From: Chlorocebus sabaeus
Lineage: Eukaryota > Chordata > Mammalia > Primates > Cercopithecidae
Length of the DNA: 64,000 bases
Direction: 5' to 3'
Assembly (NCBI RefSeq): GCF_047675955.1
Contig: NC_132911.1
Span: 80,369,208 to 80,433,207 of the forward strand
Part shown: in pieces, positions 24,361 to 35,935 of the stretch
Layout: each line of letters begins with the position of its first letter
Numbering within the stretch: the first letter of the stretch is position 1
Notes under the pieces: generated by a model
What the model was told of the DNA's origin: nothing
The model's database searches: none
The model's input: only the letters and a program-made list of their open reading frames with translations
Program-made: the position numbers and the translations under genes

Positions 24361-25400
24361 CTTTGTGGTTTTATTTACCTTTGGTCTTTGCTGGTGGTGA
24401 CCTACAGAAGGGGTTTTGTTGTAGATGTCCTTTTCGTTGATGTTGATGCTACTCCTTTCTGTTTGTTAGTTTTCCTTCTAACAGACAGGCCTCTCAGCTG
24501 CAGGTCTGTTGGAATTTGCTGGAGGTTCACTCCAGACCTGTTTGCCTGAGTATCACCATCGGAGGCTATAGAACAGCAAGTATTGCTGCCTGATCCTTCC
24601 TCTGGAAGCTTTGTCCCAGAGGGTCACCCGCCTGTATGAGGTGTCTCTCAGCCCCTACTGGGAGGTGTCTCCCAGTCAGGCTACAAGGGAGTCAGGGACC
24701 CACTTGAGGAGGCAGTCTGTCCATTATCGAAGCTCGAACATCATGCTGGGAGAACCACTTCTCTCTTCAGAGCTATCTGGAAGGGATGTTTAAGTCTGGA
24801 GAAGCTGTCTGCTGCCTTTTGTTCAGATATGCCCTGCCCCCAGAGGCGGAATCTAGAGAGGCAGTAGGCCTTGCTGAGCTGCTATGGGCTCTTCCCAGTT
24901 TGAGTTTCCCTGCTGCTTTGTTTACACTGTGAGCATAGAACTGCCTACACAAGCCTCAGCAATGGTGGACGCCCCTGCCCGTCAAGCTGCAGTGTCCCAG
25001 GTCAATCTCAGACTGCTGTGTTAGCAGTGAGCAAGGCTCCGTGGGTATGGGACCTGCCAAGCCAGGTACAGGAGGGGATCTCCTGGTCTGCCAGTTGTGA
25101 AAACCATTGGAAAAGCACAGTATTTGGACAGAAGTGTACCATTCCTCCAGGTACAGTCACTCATGGCTTCCCTTGGCTAGGAAAGGGAAATTCTCTGACC
25201 CCTTGCACTTCCCAGGTGAGGAGATGCCCTGCCCTGCTTCGGCTCACCCTCCTTGGGCTGCACCCACTGTCCAACCAGTCCCAGTGAGATGAACCATGTA
25301 CCTCTGTTGGAAATGCAGCAATCACCCGTACTCTGCATCGATATCGCTGGGTGCTGTGGACCGGAGCTGTTTCTATTCGGCCATCTTGGAAGTGCCTCCT
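24361..25400 (-). promoter_or_regulatory. L1 5' UTR with YY1-type start site
   Basis: About 1.04 kb of GC-richer sequence precedes ORF1, longer than the roughly 0.9 kb of young human L1. The YY1 core (CCATCTT on the plus strand, 25381-25387) sits about 14-20 bp from the 5' end, where L1 promoters carry it. Known L1 5' UTRs also hold an antisense promoter, so plus-strand transcription from here is conceivable. No activity can be read from the sequence. Confidence 0.8.
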
Positions 25401-26721
25401 AAAACATGTATTTGAAAAATAATAAAAGGACAATAAACATCACTAAACACCTTAACCACATGCAAATTCAAATAACAAATTGGTAAACAAAGAACATGAG
25501 GCTATGTATAATTAACTGCTGAATATTGATGATTTTTCATATTTAACCATGGCAAATTGAAATTAGCATTCCTTGCTTAATTTCAGAGCATGATTTTGAA
25601 CAAGATAGTTTTAGTTCACTTCTACTACTAAAAGACAGTCAAAACAACTTTGTGAATTTTGTATACAATTTAAATAATAATATAAGAAGTGTATCCAATT
25701 ATTTGTCATTAAATTGCTATAAAAATTGAATTCATAGAGAGGTTTTATAGTTACTTAAAATTTAGTATTCCAGATAGGAATATATCTGTTATCAGACAGG
25801 TGATATATTTTAAAATAAAAATTATAATATTGGAAATTTTGTGTGACAATTTCTTCTCTATTCAAGAATGAGCAATGGTTATTAGAAAGGAAACCACCAA
25901 AAAATTTGGGGATTCAATATCATTTCTGGACTATGTAATTTATCCAAAGTAACATAACCATGGAAACATTTTTTCACTTATCAATTAAAAACATTTAAAA
26001 TATTTGTAAACATTTAAAAAGTCACCATCGCCAGTTTATTGCGAAATGAATGCTCATTTAACATGGATGGAAGTGCAGTCTATTATGACCTTTCTAGAAA
26101 GCAATTTGAAAATGTAAATATCATTACTTGAGTACTTACAATGTTTCAGGAATTGTGCTGTCCATGTATTTACTAGAGTATAAACTTTATATCAAGAGCC
26201 ATAAAAATATTCATAACCTCTGATTTGTTAATTCCAGTCTTTAAAATAGATCTTAAGAAAATTAATGTAACATGAGAGAGATATATATGAATATTGATTG
26301 AACACTACTAACATAGGAAAAATTGAGGATAACTATAGTTTTCAATAATTATTTAATTATGCTATATTCTTTTGATCACATATTATGATTCAGTCATTGA
26401 AAATTATTTTATGTAAAATATTTTATTACATGCAAATTGTTTATCGTATATTAGGTTAGAAATAACAAGAAACAAAACTGTACTCATTACATATATTAAT
26501 AGCAAAGTATGCAAAGTTAGCATAGCAAAATATTCTAAGGAAACAGTTGGTGGAAACATAGTTTTCCTCTTCTTTTCTATATTCCCAAATATTTTTTGGT
26601 CAGCATGCATTACTTTCATAATTGAATACTTTCATAATTGGAAAAAGTCATGAGCCCTATTGCTTTGATTTTATCCATACTGGCTTAAATTGGCATATAA
26701 AGTCCCTTAGAAGTGAGAAAA
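25401..26721. other. Unique AT-rich sequence
   Basis: Nothing recognised in 1.3 kb of strongly AT-rich DNA. Confidence 0.5.
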
Positions 26722-26872
26722 AGAGTGTAAACTCCAAGGTCAAACAAGTCTGGCTTGAAACGCGAGCTCCACTGCTTTCTAGCTATCTGGTCCTGAACAG
26801 GTTATATAAACTCTCTGGGATTCAATTTCCTCATATATAAAAGAAATTCATCAATAACCCCGTATAAAAGAT
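26722..26872 (+). repeat. MIR SINE
   Basis: It is legible in sense orientation: 'ccaaggtcaaacaagtctggcttgaaacgcgagctccactgc', then TTTCTAGCTATCTGGTCCTG, 'aacaggttatataaactctctggg' and TTTCCTCATATATAAAA, each matching MIR core in order. Confidence 0.75.
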
Positions 26873-27010
26873 TCAAAGATTAGAGACTGATCAACACTAA
26901 CCATAAAGAGGAAGAAGGTCCTAGGAAGGGATTCAACAAGAACCTAATGTTTAATGAGTCCTGGAGGAAGAAATGACTGTATATATCTGACTTTTGCAGG
27001 ATGAGTTGGC

Positions 27011-27022
27011 TGTATGTGTGTG

Positions 27023-27055
<33 letters not shown>

Positions 27056-27057
27056 TT
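27011..27057. repeat. (TG)n microsatellite
   Basis: TG repeats are interrupted once by TTTG. Confidence 0.93.
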
Positions 27058-28045
27058 CCAAGCAAAAGGTACAGTATGAAAAGAGATAAGAGGAAAGAGA
27101 CAGAATGATGTAGTCTGGAACTTGCTCCTAACCTGTTAGTATTGCAGAGCAGTAGATGTAAAAGAGGTACCCACTTGGCTGACTGTAAAGCCTGATGTTA
27201 TAATATTAATGAGATATTCTAATTTAGAGATGTCATTAAATTTGTGCATTTTCCCCAAGTTTAAGGATCACTGCCTTTAGACATCAATTTTCAATTATTT
27301 TAGTTCCTAAATTAATTTACTTGTCTTATTCTGGAAAACTGCTTAGTTTTCTCTCTCATGGAATTAATAAAACATAATTGAATCATGGAAATTGAGAGAC
27401 AGAAAAGACATCGCATTATCACCAAGACTACCATCACCTTCAATGGGCAAGATAAAGGAGATTCATATTTAGAATTTGCCACAATGTTGGATGTCTCCAT
27501 AACCATATGCAACATGAAGGATTGTTTGTTTGCTCCTATAACTACCTAACTAATACACCTCTCCTTGGAATTTAAACTAATAATCAAAGCAATATTCCAT
27601 TTTAGAAAATTTAGCATTTATTGTTATTCATCAGTTTTTGCTTCTGCCATCAGAAAATCATTCTGGAATTCATGAGAGCTTGCTGATCTCCTTTCCTAGC
27701 TATTTCTTTGTTATGGATTTATGTTTTGCATGGGTTTTTGCTCAATGTGTTATGGTTACTTGTAATCTTTTGTATTTATTTATACTCTATTTGCATTATT
27801 CCAAAAATGCATCCTAAAAGCTTCATTTATTTTATATCTATTACTTAGATTTGGAAATTGAGGTCCCTACTAAGAAGGTCTCACTTGATTTAGCAGTAAA
27901 ATTTAAAAATAACATTTTTATAGTGTAAGAATAATATACCATGCATATAGTTAAAACAACATTGAAATCTTTACACGTATTGAGATCCATATATTTTATT
28001 CATATGATGATTGCTGTTTCTGTGGTAGACTTCAATAGTTTAAGT
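27058..28045. other. Unique AT-rich sequence
   Basis: No gene or repeat recognised. Confidence 0.5.
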
Positions 28046-28248
28046 CAAGGGTCTGTAAATTATAGCCTGCCAAATCAACCCACTGCCTCCTTTTGTAAAT
28101 AAAGTTTTATTGGGACATAGTCATGCCCATTTTTTTGTTTTTTCTTGATCTATGCCTGCTTTCTTGTTATAATCTCAGAGTTGAGTAGTTGCAACAGAAA
28201 CGAAGTGGCCCACAAAGCCAAAAATATTTATGGTCTGGTCCCTTTCAG
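28046..28248. mobile_element. hAT-type MITE relic (MER group)
   Basis: The order CTGTAAATTATAGCCTGCCA, then TTTGTAAATAAAGTTTTATT, GGGACATAGTCATGCCCAT, GAGTTGAGTAGTTGCAACAG and 'cacaaagccaaaaatatttatggtctggtcc' matches a common non-autonomous hAT family. The expected right terminus ('ctttacagaaaaagtttgccgac') is replaced after CTTTCAG by a long A run. The exact family name is uncertain. Confidence 0.75.

Positions 28249-28302
<54 letters not shown>
28249..28302. repeat. Pure (A)54 run
   Basis: There are 54 consecutive A residues. They occur where the hAT MITE would carry a short A run near its right end, not at an Alu or L1 tail. Confidence 0.95.
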
Positions 28303-28303
<1 letters not shown>

Positions 28304-28423
28304 AGTGTCAATCTATAGTCTAAGTAGTCAATACTGCTTTGCTACATGTTAATTGGTATGAAAGTTTTTTTTGGAGACATTAATTTCAACTTTGGTAATA
28401 TATTTCATCATCAAGATACTAAG

Positions 28424-28847
28424 TGTATTTGCCTGTTCTCACATTCCTATAAATACCTGAGTCTGGGTGATTTATAAAGAAAAGAGGTTGAATTCATTCA
28501 TGTTTCTGCAGGCCATACAGGAAGCATGATGCTGGCATCTACTTGTCTTCTGGGGAGGCCTCAGGAAACTTACAACTATGGCAGAGAGCAAAGAGGGAGT
28601 AGATGCTTCACATGGCCTAAGCAGGAGCAAGAGAGAGCAAGAAGGGAGATGCTACCCACTTTTAAACAGACAGATCTCATGAGAACTCACTCATTCTCAT
28701 GAGTACAGTACCAAGGAGGATGATGCTAAACCATTCATGAGAAATACACCCCCATGATCTACTCACCTCCCACCAGGCCCCACCTCCAACATTAGGGATT
28801 ACAATTCGATGTGAGATTTGATGAGAATACAGATCCAAACCATATCA
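28424..28847 (-). repeat. Solo MST-type MaLR LTR
   Basis: In plus-strand reading it opens TGTATTTGCCTGTTCTCACA and closes CCAAACCATATCA, the reverse complement of MST/THE1 LTR ends. Internal landmarks are in order (GAGTCTGGGTGATTTATAAA, 'ggggaggcctcaggaaactta', 'cagatctcatgagaactcac', 'cacctcccaccaggcccc'). The length of 424 bp fits MST rather than the shorter THE1. CTAAG lies directly on both sides (28419-28423, 28848-28852), a perfect 5-bp target duplication. Confidence 0.93.
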
Positions 28848-29029
28848 CTAAGTCATCTTGAAAACTATTACCTGTTATAGAGTCAGAGTCACTGCAATTG
28901 GGAATTGAAAGTAGCCTATGTACTCAATTAAAAAGACATGTTTGGACAAACTGATAGTTAAAACATTTCCATAGCAGAACACCACTTACAAAAAACCTAG
29001 CTCATCTAAAAACCTAAAGTTTATACATT

Positions 29030-29135
29030 CATATATATATATATGTACGTTTATATTTATGTATATTTATATATATAAAACTTTGTGTATGTATATGTAT
29101 AAACACATATGTACATATATAACATAAAACATACC
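29030..29135. repeat. AT-rich low-complexity (ATATGT) region
   Basis: Runs of AT, TATG and TTTATAT alternate without a fixed period. Confidence 0.8.
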
Positions 29136-30221
29136 TATAGAGAGGCTAACACAGAGAGAGATAAAGAGACAGAGAGAGCTCTTATGAAAATACGGAGCAG
29201 AAGGTCTGTGACTCTACCTCCCCACCTTCCTGCCATCCCCGGGACAACTTTTGATTTACAGCAGTAAAATTCAGGTCTCTTGAGACTGTAACATGTCACT
29301 CACTAGTACAGAGTTTCCATACAAGAGTTTACCATCAATTTATTCTTAGCAATACTTGTCATGCTTCAATCAGACATAGTTTATTTAAACTGATTGTCAT
29401 TCTGTACAATACCCCTACCTTTACTTCCTTTACCAGCCACTCTGTCCCTACCTATATACCTCCAATCTGCCAAAATAATCATTTAGTGATAAGACATATT
29501 TTCAATCTCCCTTTTTCAGTAACTTCTAACTACTTCTACCAGAATTCACCCAAAACCATGTGTCCAAACCTTCATGTTTCTGCTATGCCTCTTTGCTACT
29601 ACAGAAATAAACAGCATGCAAAGCTCTGTTACGTACAACTATGAAAATTAGTAAGGAATAATTTATTGACCAAAGCATTAAACACTAAAGTTTCAAAAAA
29701 ATATAAAGTTTTTGCAGATTGTTATCTGTGACAAATTTTTAGACATAGTTAACAAATCTGCATCCTTTTATCCTAATGTCATATTTTTAAAATAAAAAGC
29801 TTATGGCAATTTTTCAGAACACTCTGGGCTGGCATAATGGTTTTAAGATTGTTTCTCATAATTTCCTTCAGTGACTACACCCTGAGGACACCAAATTGGA
29901 TGTTGTGAATAGATAAAGCCAACGTGGAGGAGAAGGCAGAGGTGTGAGGCATATCTCTCTGGAATATTAATTTTATTTATAGACTTTTTTTTTAAAAGAA
30001 AAACAACTTAACAAAAAGCACCCATTTGCATGTAAAACAACATTGGTGAGTAGAATTAGAAATTCACATTAATTTATAGGAAAATTCAAGGTGGATAAGC
30101 CTTACTGACTTTGCCTTCAGACTTCTCACTTGCCCACCAATTCTTCCCCAACCCCACTAAGAATTCATAGTTTGCCTTTGTATGCACTTTAATGGAAAAG
30201 TTTGCAAAGGACACCTATATT
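29136..30221. other. Unique sequence
   Basis: No recognised repeat or exon. Confidence 0.5.
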
Positions 30222-30232
30222 AAAAACATTTT

Positions 30233-30546
30233 GGCCTGGCGCGGTGGCTCACGCCTGTAATATCAGCCCTTTGGGAGGCCGAGATGGGTGGATCACCTGA
30301 AGTCAGGAGTTCGAGACCAGCCTGGCCAACATGACAAAACTCCAACTCTAATGAAAATACAAATATTAGCTGGGCATGGTGGCAGGTTCCTGTAATCCCA
30401 GCTACTTGGGAGGGTGAGACAGGGAGAATCGCTTGAACCCGGGAGGCAGAGGTTGCAGTGAGCTGAGATTGCGCCATTGCACTCCAGCCTGGTGACAAAG
30501 TGAGATGCTGTCTCAAAACAAAACAAAACAAAACAAAACAAAACAA
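30233..30546 (+). repeat. AluS SINE with (CAAAA)n tail
   Basis: A complete dimer starts GGCCTGGCGCGGTGGCTCAC. AluS-type phrases are present (GATCACCTGAAGTCAGGAG, GACCAGCCTGGCCAACATGA). The tail is a run of CAAAA units. An 11-bp perfect target duplication, AAAAACATTTT, sits at 30222-30232 and 30547-30557. Antisense open frames here are Alu artefacts. Confidence 0.95.
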
Positions 30547-30574
30547 AAAAACATTTTGTACATACTGGCATAGT

Positions 30575-30700
30575 ATATTCTTCATTTCCGGCTATGTGGG
30601 GTGATCCTGGTCAAGTCACTTAGCTTTTTCACCTCTTCAGCAACCTTGTTTTTTAAAGAAGAAAATATAATAGTATGATTGTTACAAAATAATTAAGACA
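30575..30700 (+). repeat. Possible MIR fragment
   Basis: 'TGATCCTGGTCAAGTCACTT' and the following 'agctttttcacctcttcagcaacc' fit the MIR core, then 'gaaaatataatagtatgattgtt' fits its A-rich continuation. Confidence 0.5.
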
Positions 30701-31690
30701 CTAAGCTGTCATGAAAAACTACTGTCTGGGCAGCCCACCTGTCCTTCACAAGGAAATAAAAATTGGAAAGAAGATTTACAGAAAGCATTTTTGGAGCCCA
30801 ATAAGCTGAGAATTTTGAAACAGACCAAATTAAAGGAAAACCAGATTGTAAATAACATCCAGCCAATTCCTCCATCAGGCTTCCATTGTGTGCTCCTACC
30901 TTCTATCAGAAGCCACTGCAAACTATATATGTTTGTGAACGTTTAAATTCTAAAAAGCATGTGCTTGCTCACCAGTATCACATAAAAATAATTTATGCAT
31001 ACATTTGTATACTTAAAAATGCATGTAACTAACATCTACCTGTCATATATTAGTGGATGGTGTCAGTTCGCTTTTGGCACAGATACGTAGATAGAGAATC
31101 ACACCAGTGGTTTTAATCTTTTAAGTACAGGGACTAACTGAGCATCTGGAAGTTTTACAGAGCAGGGATTGAATGTTGCTGAGTTAAAGAAGGTCTCCTA
31201 TTTTTCAGCACAAAATAAGACTGACACGATAACATTTAGATAAGCAATTTTTTGTTAATTTTAGAAAACTTATGCTCCAAAGCAATTCAGGATTTCTATG
31301 TTTGTTGATATTACCTTTTAATGTGACAACCATGACACCATTTTCCAAAACAGATGGATTAATGTCATTTTAAAAAAATTACTTCACCTAGACAGGTGTT
31401 TCCTGTGTATGTTTGACGTGAAATTAAACATAGCTCCAGATGTTCTGTTTGTAGCAAAGCCAGTTAATTTTATTAGAACATTTAATCACAGATCAACAGT
31501 GTACTAGAAGGGCGGGGAATGTGAAGCAGAGATTTAACAGAACTTCCTAATGAATTGTGAATTAGTTTATAGAGGGAGATCCAGAAGAATACAATGCTGC
31601 TTATGTGAATCCCATGGTGTATTGATTTGAGTTTGTTGTTTTTCTGGAACTCTAATACTATTCATATCTAGGAGCTTCGCTAGAATTGTG
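30701..31690. other. Unique sequence
   Basis: No recognised feature. Confidence 0.5.
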
Positions 31691-31693
31691 AAG

Positions 31694-31726
31694 TGATGTG
31701 TGTGTGTGTGTGTGTGTGTGTTTGTT
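31694..31726. repeat. (TG)n microsatellite
   Basis: About 12 TG units are followed by TTTGTTTG. Confidence 0.92.
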
Positions 31727-32877
31727 TGAAATTGACAATGCAATAATTACATAGTTACTTAATATGAGTAAAATTTTTTTTTAAGTCCAACGTTGTGCTT
31801 TATTGTCAACACTACTTCTTAGGCATGAGTGAGGCTGGAATTCTCTCATGGGCCTCAAAGTACATTGGGGTGTCGCTGGTATTCACAGAGAATGCTCTGC
31901 CTACCACTCACGTAGTCAGGAGACAGCAGCTCAGAGTTCTGTTATGCCAAGTTTAAACATCATTATATGCCTCGTTATTTTTCCTCTAAGATTAGCTATA
32001 GATTTCCCATTAATTATAACATCAGGTTGATTCATCATTAATAAAATAAATCTCAGTGAACTGTCACTGATTTCTTGACTAAAATGAAAACAAATGAAGA
32101 AAAACCAGTTCCTGTCTTTGTTACACTCTTATCAAATTTGTCTTTGTATCAGCCTGGTCATTTCATAGGCAGAGCAAAATATTCATAATTTTCTACTTTG
32201 AAATATTAGTGTGCCCATATGCACTAATAAAAACTTAAAGCCTTGCTATGATTGATGTTTTTTGTTGGCCCGTCACCTCATTGTATAGAAGTTTGTTTTA
32301 ATGAGTTTCTCTAATGAATATTTTATATTGCTACTTGGATGAATGGCATATGGTAAATGCAAGGTAAATTACAGCTCTTTAAATAAATATTTTTCATAAA
32401 TTATTTATTTTGTGATGCCTGTATTGGTAAGATGTCATGTCAGATAAAGATTGGAAAGTATTTACTGTAATACTTATTTGTAACTTGAAGAAGTAAAATT
32501 TTTTAATTATTAACAAGCCTCCAATATATCCATGAAACTTATAGCAAAATTAGCATAAACTCTATCACATTACAAATTCGTATAGACAGCTTCCATTCTA
32601 TAATGCAAAAATAAGATGATCTCTTATGTTTGTAAAAATTTTTATATAATACTATGAAAATAAGGGAGAAAAGCTATTTTTATAAGGATAAAAAGGGAAC
32701 TTGGTAATTACCAAATTTGAATGAAATTTAATGTTGAAAATTATCCAATCTCTGAATTATATTTTTAAAAGAAGAATACAATTATTTTAACAAGTAACCA
32801 CACAACATTTTTTATAGTATTCCTTATTTTCTTTGGGGATATAGTTGAGTGAATGGATTTTTCATCTAATAAATATT
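31727..32877. other. Unique, very AT-rich sequence
   Basis: No recognised feature. Confidence 0.5.
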
Positions 32878-33060
32878 AATAGCTACTATTTATTGACTGC
32901 CTTTTAAATATTATCTCACTAAATACTCAGGATAACCATAAAATTGTGGTTGTATTATTTCTATCTCTACATATAAGAAAATTAAGACTCACAGGAAGTA
33001 ATGAAGATTTGAACCTAGCATAGATTGACTGCAATGTGCATGGCCTTCCAGCTGAATCAG
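32878..33060 (-). repeat. MIR SINE
   Basis: It reads as reverse-complement MIR: TAATAGCTACTATTTATTGA, ATTATCTCACTAAATACTCA, 'aagaaaattaagactcacaggaag' and 'gaagatttgaaccta'. Confidence 0.72.
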
Positions 33061-33138
33061 CAAGGTCCAAAATTCTTTTATCTCTTACAGAACAATTACA
33101 TATGGGAAAAGCAAATATTCCCTATTCTTACAGTATCT

Positions 33139-33418
33139 TATTATTAATAATAGTAACAGCTAACACTTAGCAATTACACTGTGGCTGACACTAAGTGCTT
33201 TGCCTATATCAATTTACTGACTCCTCACGATAATGCTAAGAGATAGATATTATCATGACACTCACTATACAGATAACGAAAATGAGGCACAAATCATTTA
33301 GCAAACTTGCCTAAGGTCACAGAACTTTTAAGTAGCAAAATTAGCATTCAAACTCAGACACTGGGCCAAAGTCTGTGTTCTTAATAATAAAGCCTATCTT
33401 GTTATACTGAAGCATGTT
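33139..33418 (-). repeat. MIR SINE, nearly complete
   Basis: Almost the whole MIR is legible in reverse complement: AACAGCTAACACTTAGCAAT, AAGTGCTTTGCCTATATCAA, 'aaaatgaggcacaaatcattt', CTTGCCTAAGGTCACAGAAC, 'agtagcaaaattagcattcaaactcagac' and 'tctgtgttctta'. Confidence 0.85.
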
Positions 33419-33424
33419 CATGTG

Positions 33425-33548
33425 TTTATCTGTCCCCTGAAATTACAAGTTCCATACAGTCATAAATGTGTCTTATATGTTACCCCTATGCATATAACAT
33501 TGCTTGGGAGAGAGTAGACACTCAACAAATATTTGTTGGACTCACCAG
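33425..33548 (+). repeat. L2 3' terminal fragment
   Basis: 'AAATTACAAGTTCCATACAG', then 'ttacccctatgcatataacattgc' and GTAGACACTCAACAAATATT with TGTTGGACT follow the L2 3' end closely. Confidence 0.72.
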
Positions 33549-34364
33549 TATCTACTGTTTACATATATTTTCAAAATTGATTTTCTCAATATTTTAACTC
33601 CAAAATGAGAAAAAGTAAGCCAATGCTAACAGCTGTGTTCTGAAATTAATCATGTATGGGTCCACCCTTGCTATCCCCAAATTAAATTATATTATATTTG
33701 TATGTAGAGATAGAACTGTTTGGGGCAAAAAAGAAAATATAATTTATACCACCTGCAGTTTGGCTATACTCATTCTCTAATTTATTTATATGTATGTGTT
33801 TGTGCTGTCTTTGTGAGCATTTGAGGTCCTACATTGAATACCTTAAACACATTAGGATAGAGGATATATGGACCTGGTGATAACAATTATATTAAGACAA
33901 GAAGTCGTATCTGATCCTTAGAATGCTATGCATAACACTAGGTTAAAATAAACATCTTAAAGTAATAAAATATAAAACGATTTCCTTAAAATGGTCTGTA
34001 AGGTGAAACATCATTAAAAATTAAATTAGTATGATCCATATGAAATTACTAATATTAAATGATTTTTAACCTACAAAAAATAGCAATTTTATGTGGTTCA
34101 ACCCAATAGGTAACTGAGTGCCAACTTTTACACCATACTTGGATTACCAGTTTCAAATTACAACACAGTATTTATGTTATGTTAAACTATGCAAGGTGCA
34201 GTTTAATCTCTCTTTAGTCATCAAAAGGGACATGAAGATTTTATAGTAGTTTTAGAGATATCATTACCAAAAGTGTGCTTTTTAAAAACTGTTGTAAGCA
34301 TGCAATTCAACATTTCCAATTACTCTACTATTGACCTGATTTTAGAAAAAAGAAATTTATGCCA
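33549..34364. other. Unique sequence
   Basis: No recognised feature. Confidence 0.5.
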
Positions 34365-34562
34365 CATATTTTTTACGTTTAAAAATTGTTATGGGTACAT
34401 AATAGCTGTACATGTGTATGGGGTACATATGATATTTTGATATAAGCAAATAATGTGTAATGATCAAATCAGGGTAACTGAGACATCTGTTACCTCAAAT
34501 ACGTATCATTTCTTTGTATTAGAAACATTCCAAATCCACTCCTCTAGTTATTTTGAAATATA
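34365..34562 (-). repeat. Older L1 3' end fragment (L1M/L1PB grade)
   Basis: The phrases TTATGGGTACATAATAGCTG, GTATGGGGTACATATGATAT, TTTTGATATAAGCAAATAAT and 'gtaatgatcaaatcagggtaactga' correspond to the reverse complement of an old L1 3' UTR. Confidence 0.8.
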
Positions 34563-35774
34563 CACGCTGTATGATTTTTAGTATTAATGCATAGACTTCT
34601 TCCTGCAAGAGCTGAAATTTTACCTTTTATTGTCTGCAAATTAATTCATAGACCCAAATGTAAGCAACAGCCATCAAAAACATGTAGTTGGCAACATATT
34701 TTCAAACATATTGATTCTAAAATATCTAGAGAAACACAAAGAATTCATCCATATGTTGCTTTTTTTTTCAATTCTGACAGATGGCATACTTGAGAATAAA
34801 TAAAAACAAATGCCTAAAATCAGAAGAGTTCTTATATCTTAATTGCAGCTAACAATATAAATGTAAAATATTATTTAATTTATTTAGATTTAAATTGAGA
34901 TGCGAGGAAAATACAACGAATTGTCACTGATTATGAAAAGTGGGAAAAAGAAGCAAAGTGAAGGTTGCAGCACTTTAAAAATTACATTTACCCTCCTGTT
35001 CAGTGGAAAACATATTAATTGTTCTGTGTTGGACTCAGACTAGCCACGCTGGTAAGTCATGTTTGCAAAGCTTCATTGAGATGCCACTTTCACTTCTCTG
35101 AAAACAACTTTGTAAAATACTTTTGCCTTCTATGCTATTTATTACCAGAGATTTTTTATTTCTCTTACCAAATTTTTATTTAATATCATTTTATTGTTGT
35201 CCCAATGATCACATAGTAAGATAATATATATATAAATATAATGATTAGCAAAGCAGTTGATATTTGTATATTATGTGAGCCGTACTTGAGAGGTAGGACA
35301 TTTTTCAAATGACTTGAGAATGTTTTAAAATGATTATTTCTAATAACTATGTTGAAAGTGTTGGTACCCATTATACATAAACAGACAAAGATGAACTCCA
35401 AAAGTAGCAGCTGGAAAACCAAATACATACTATATGCTTGTGAAAGCAGGCAGAAAGGCTATCAAACAGGACAGAAATAACGAGTAACTTCTGCCAAGAT
35501 CTCTCACCCTTGTAACCTGTTCTTTCTTTCCAGAACCACAATCAGCCTTTCCCTTCTTGCCACGTTTGAAACTGAAAGAGAAAATGTTGGCAGACTACAG
35601 TGAACAGAGGTGGCATCTGTGCTCAGTGAGGATGGAGAGAAGTGGTATCTGTGGACAGCACAGATGCCTCTATCTGAGGCATCACTGTATTCTGAGTCCA
35701 TAGGGTTGGCTGCAGCAATTTACTGCTTTGATGCAGAAGTGCAGGGGTTTGGGGCATGCAAGAAATAACTATAA
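34563..35774. other. Unique sequence
   Basis: No recognised feature. A small tandem-like repetition of 'gtggcatctgtgctcag' and 'gtggtatctgtggacag' occurs at about 35610-35660. Confidence 0.45.
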
Positions 35775-35935
35775 GAATGAATATATATATTCTATATGAT
35801 ATCACAGACATGATTATATTATATATACCTATATATTGTATATAATATCAGACATATATTACACATATAGAGAATATATATTTTTATGAATGAATAATAT
35901 ATATATATAAAATACATAATAGAAATAAATATATT
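35775..35935. repeat. AT-rich low-complexity with palindromic TATA runs
   Basis: Repeated ATATAT and TATATAATATCA phrases occur. GATATCACAGACATGATTAT and TAATATCAGACATATATTAC are related units. Confidence 0.8.

Larger units (their letters stand above)
19220..25400 (-). mobile_element. Near-full-length L1 (L1PA-type), inactive
   Basis: The element reads in reverse from the 3' UTR (TATTATACTTTAAGTTCCAG at its left end) through ORF2 and ORF1 to the 5' UTR start at the right end (CGGCCATCTTGGAAGTGCCT). The total is about 6.2 kb, the usual length of a complete primate L1. The 5' end GAGGCACTTCCAAGATGG suggests an older L1PA subfamily rather than the human-specific one. The 3' poly(A) is nearly gone. 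Target duplications are not clear, although AAAAAAAGTATT (left) and AAAACATGTATT (right) are loosely similar. Both ORFs are disrupted. Confidence 0.95.

Noticed and set aside
19220..25400. Active L1 candidate
   Set aside because: Both ORFs are split by frameshifts and stops, and the poly(A) tail is almost gone.
25161..25433. 90-residue minus-strand frame near the 5' end of the L1
   Set aside because: It is upstream of ORF1 in the L1 5' UTR and crosses the element boundary, so it is chance.
30220..30585. 121-residue minus-strand frame
   Set aside because: It is the antisense of an Alu plus its (CAAAA)n tail. Similar frames at 37974-38568 and 46566-46950 are also Alu-derived.
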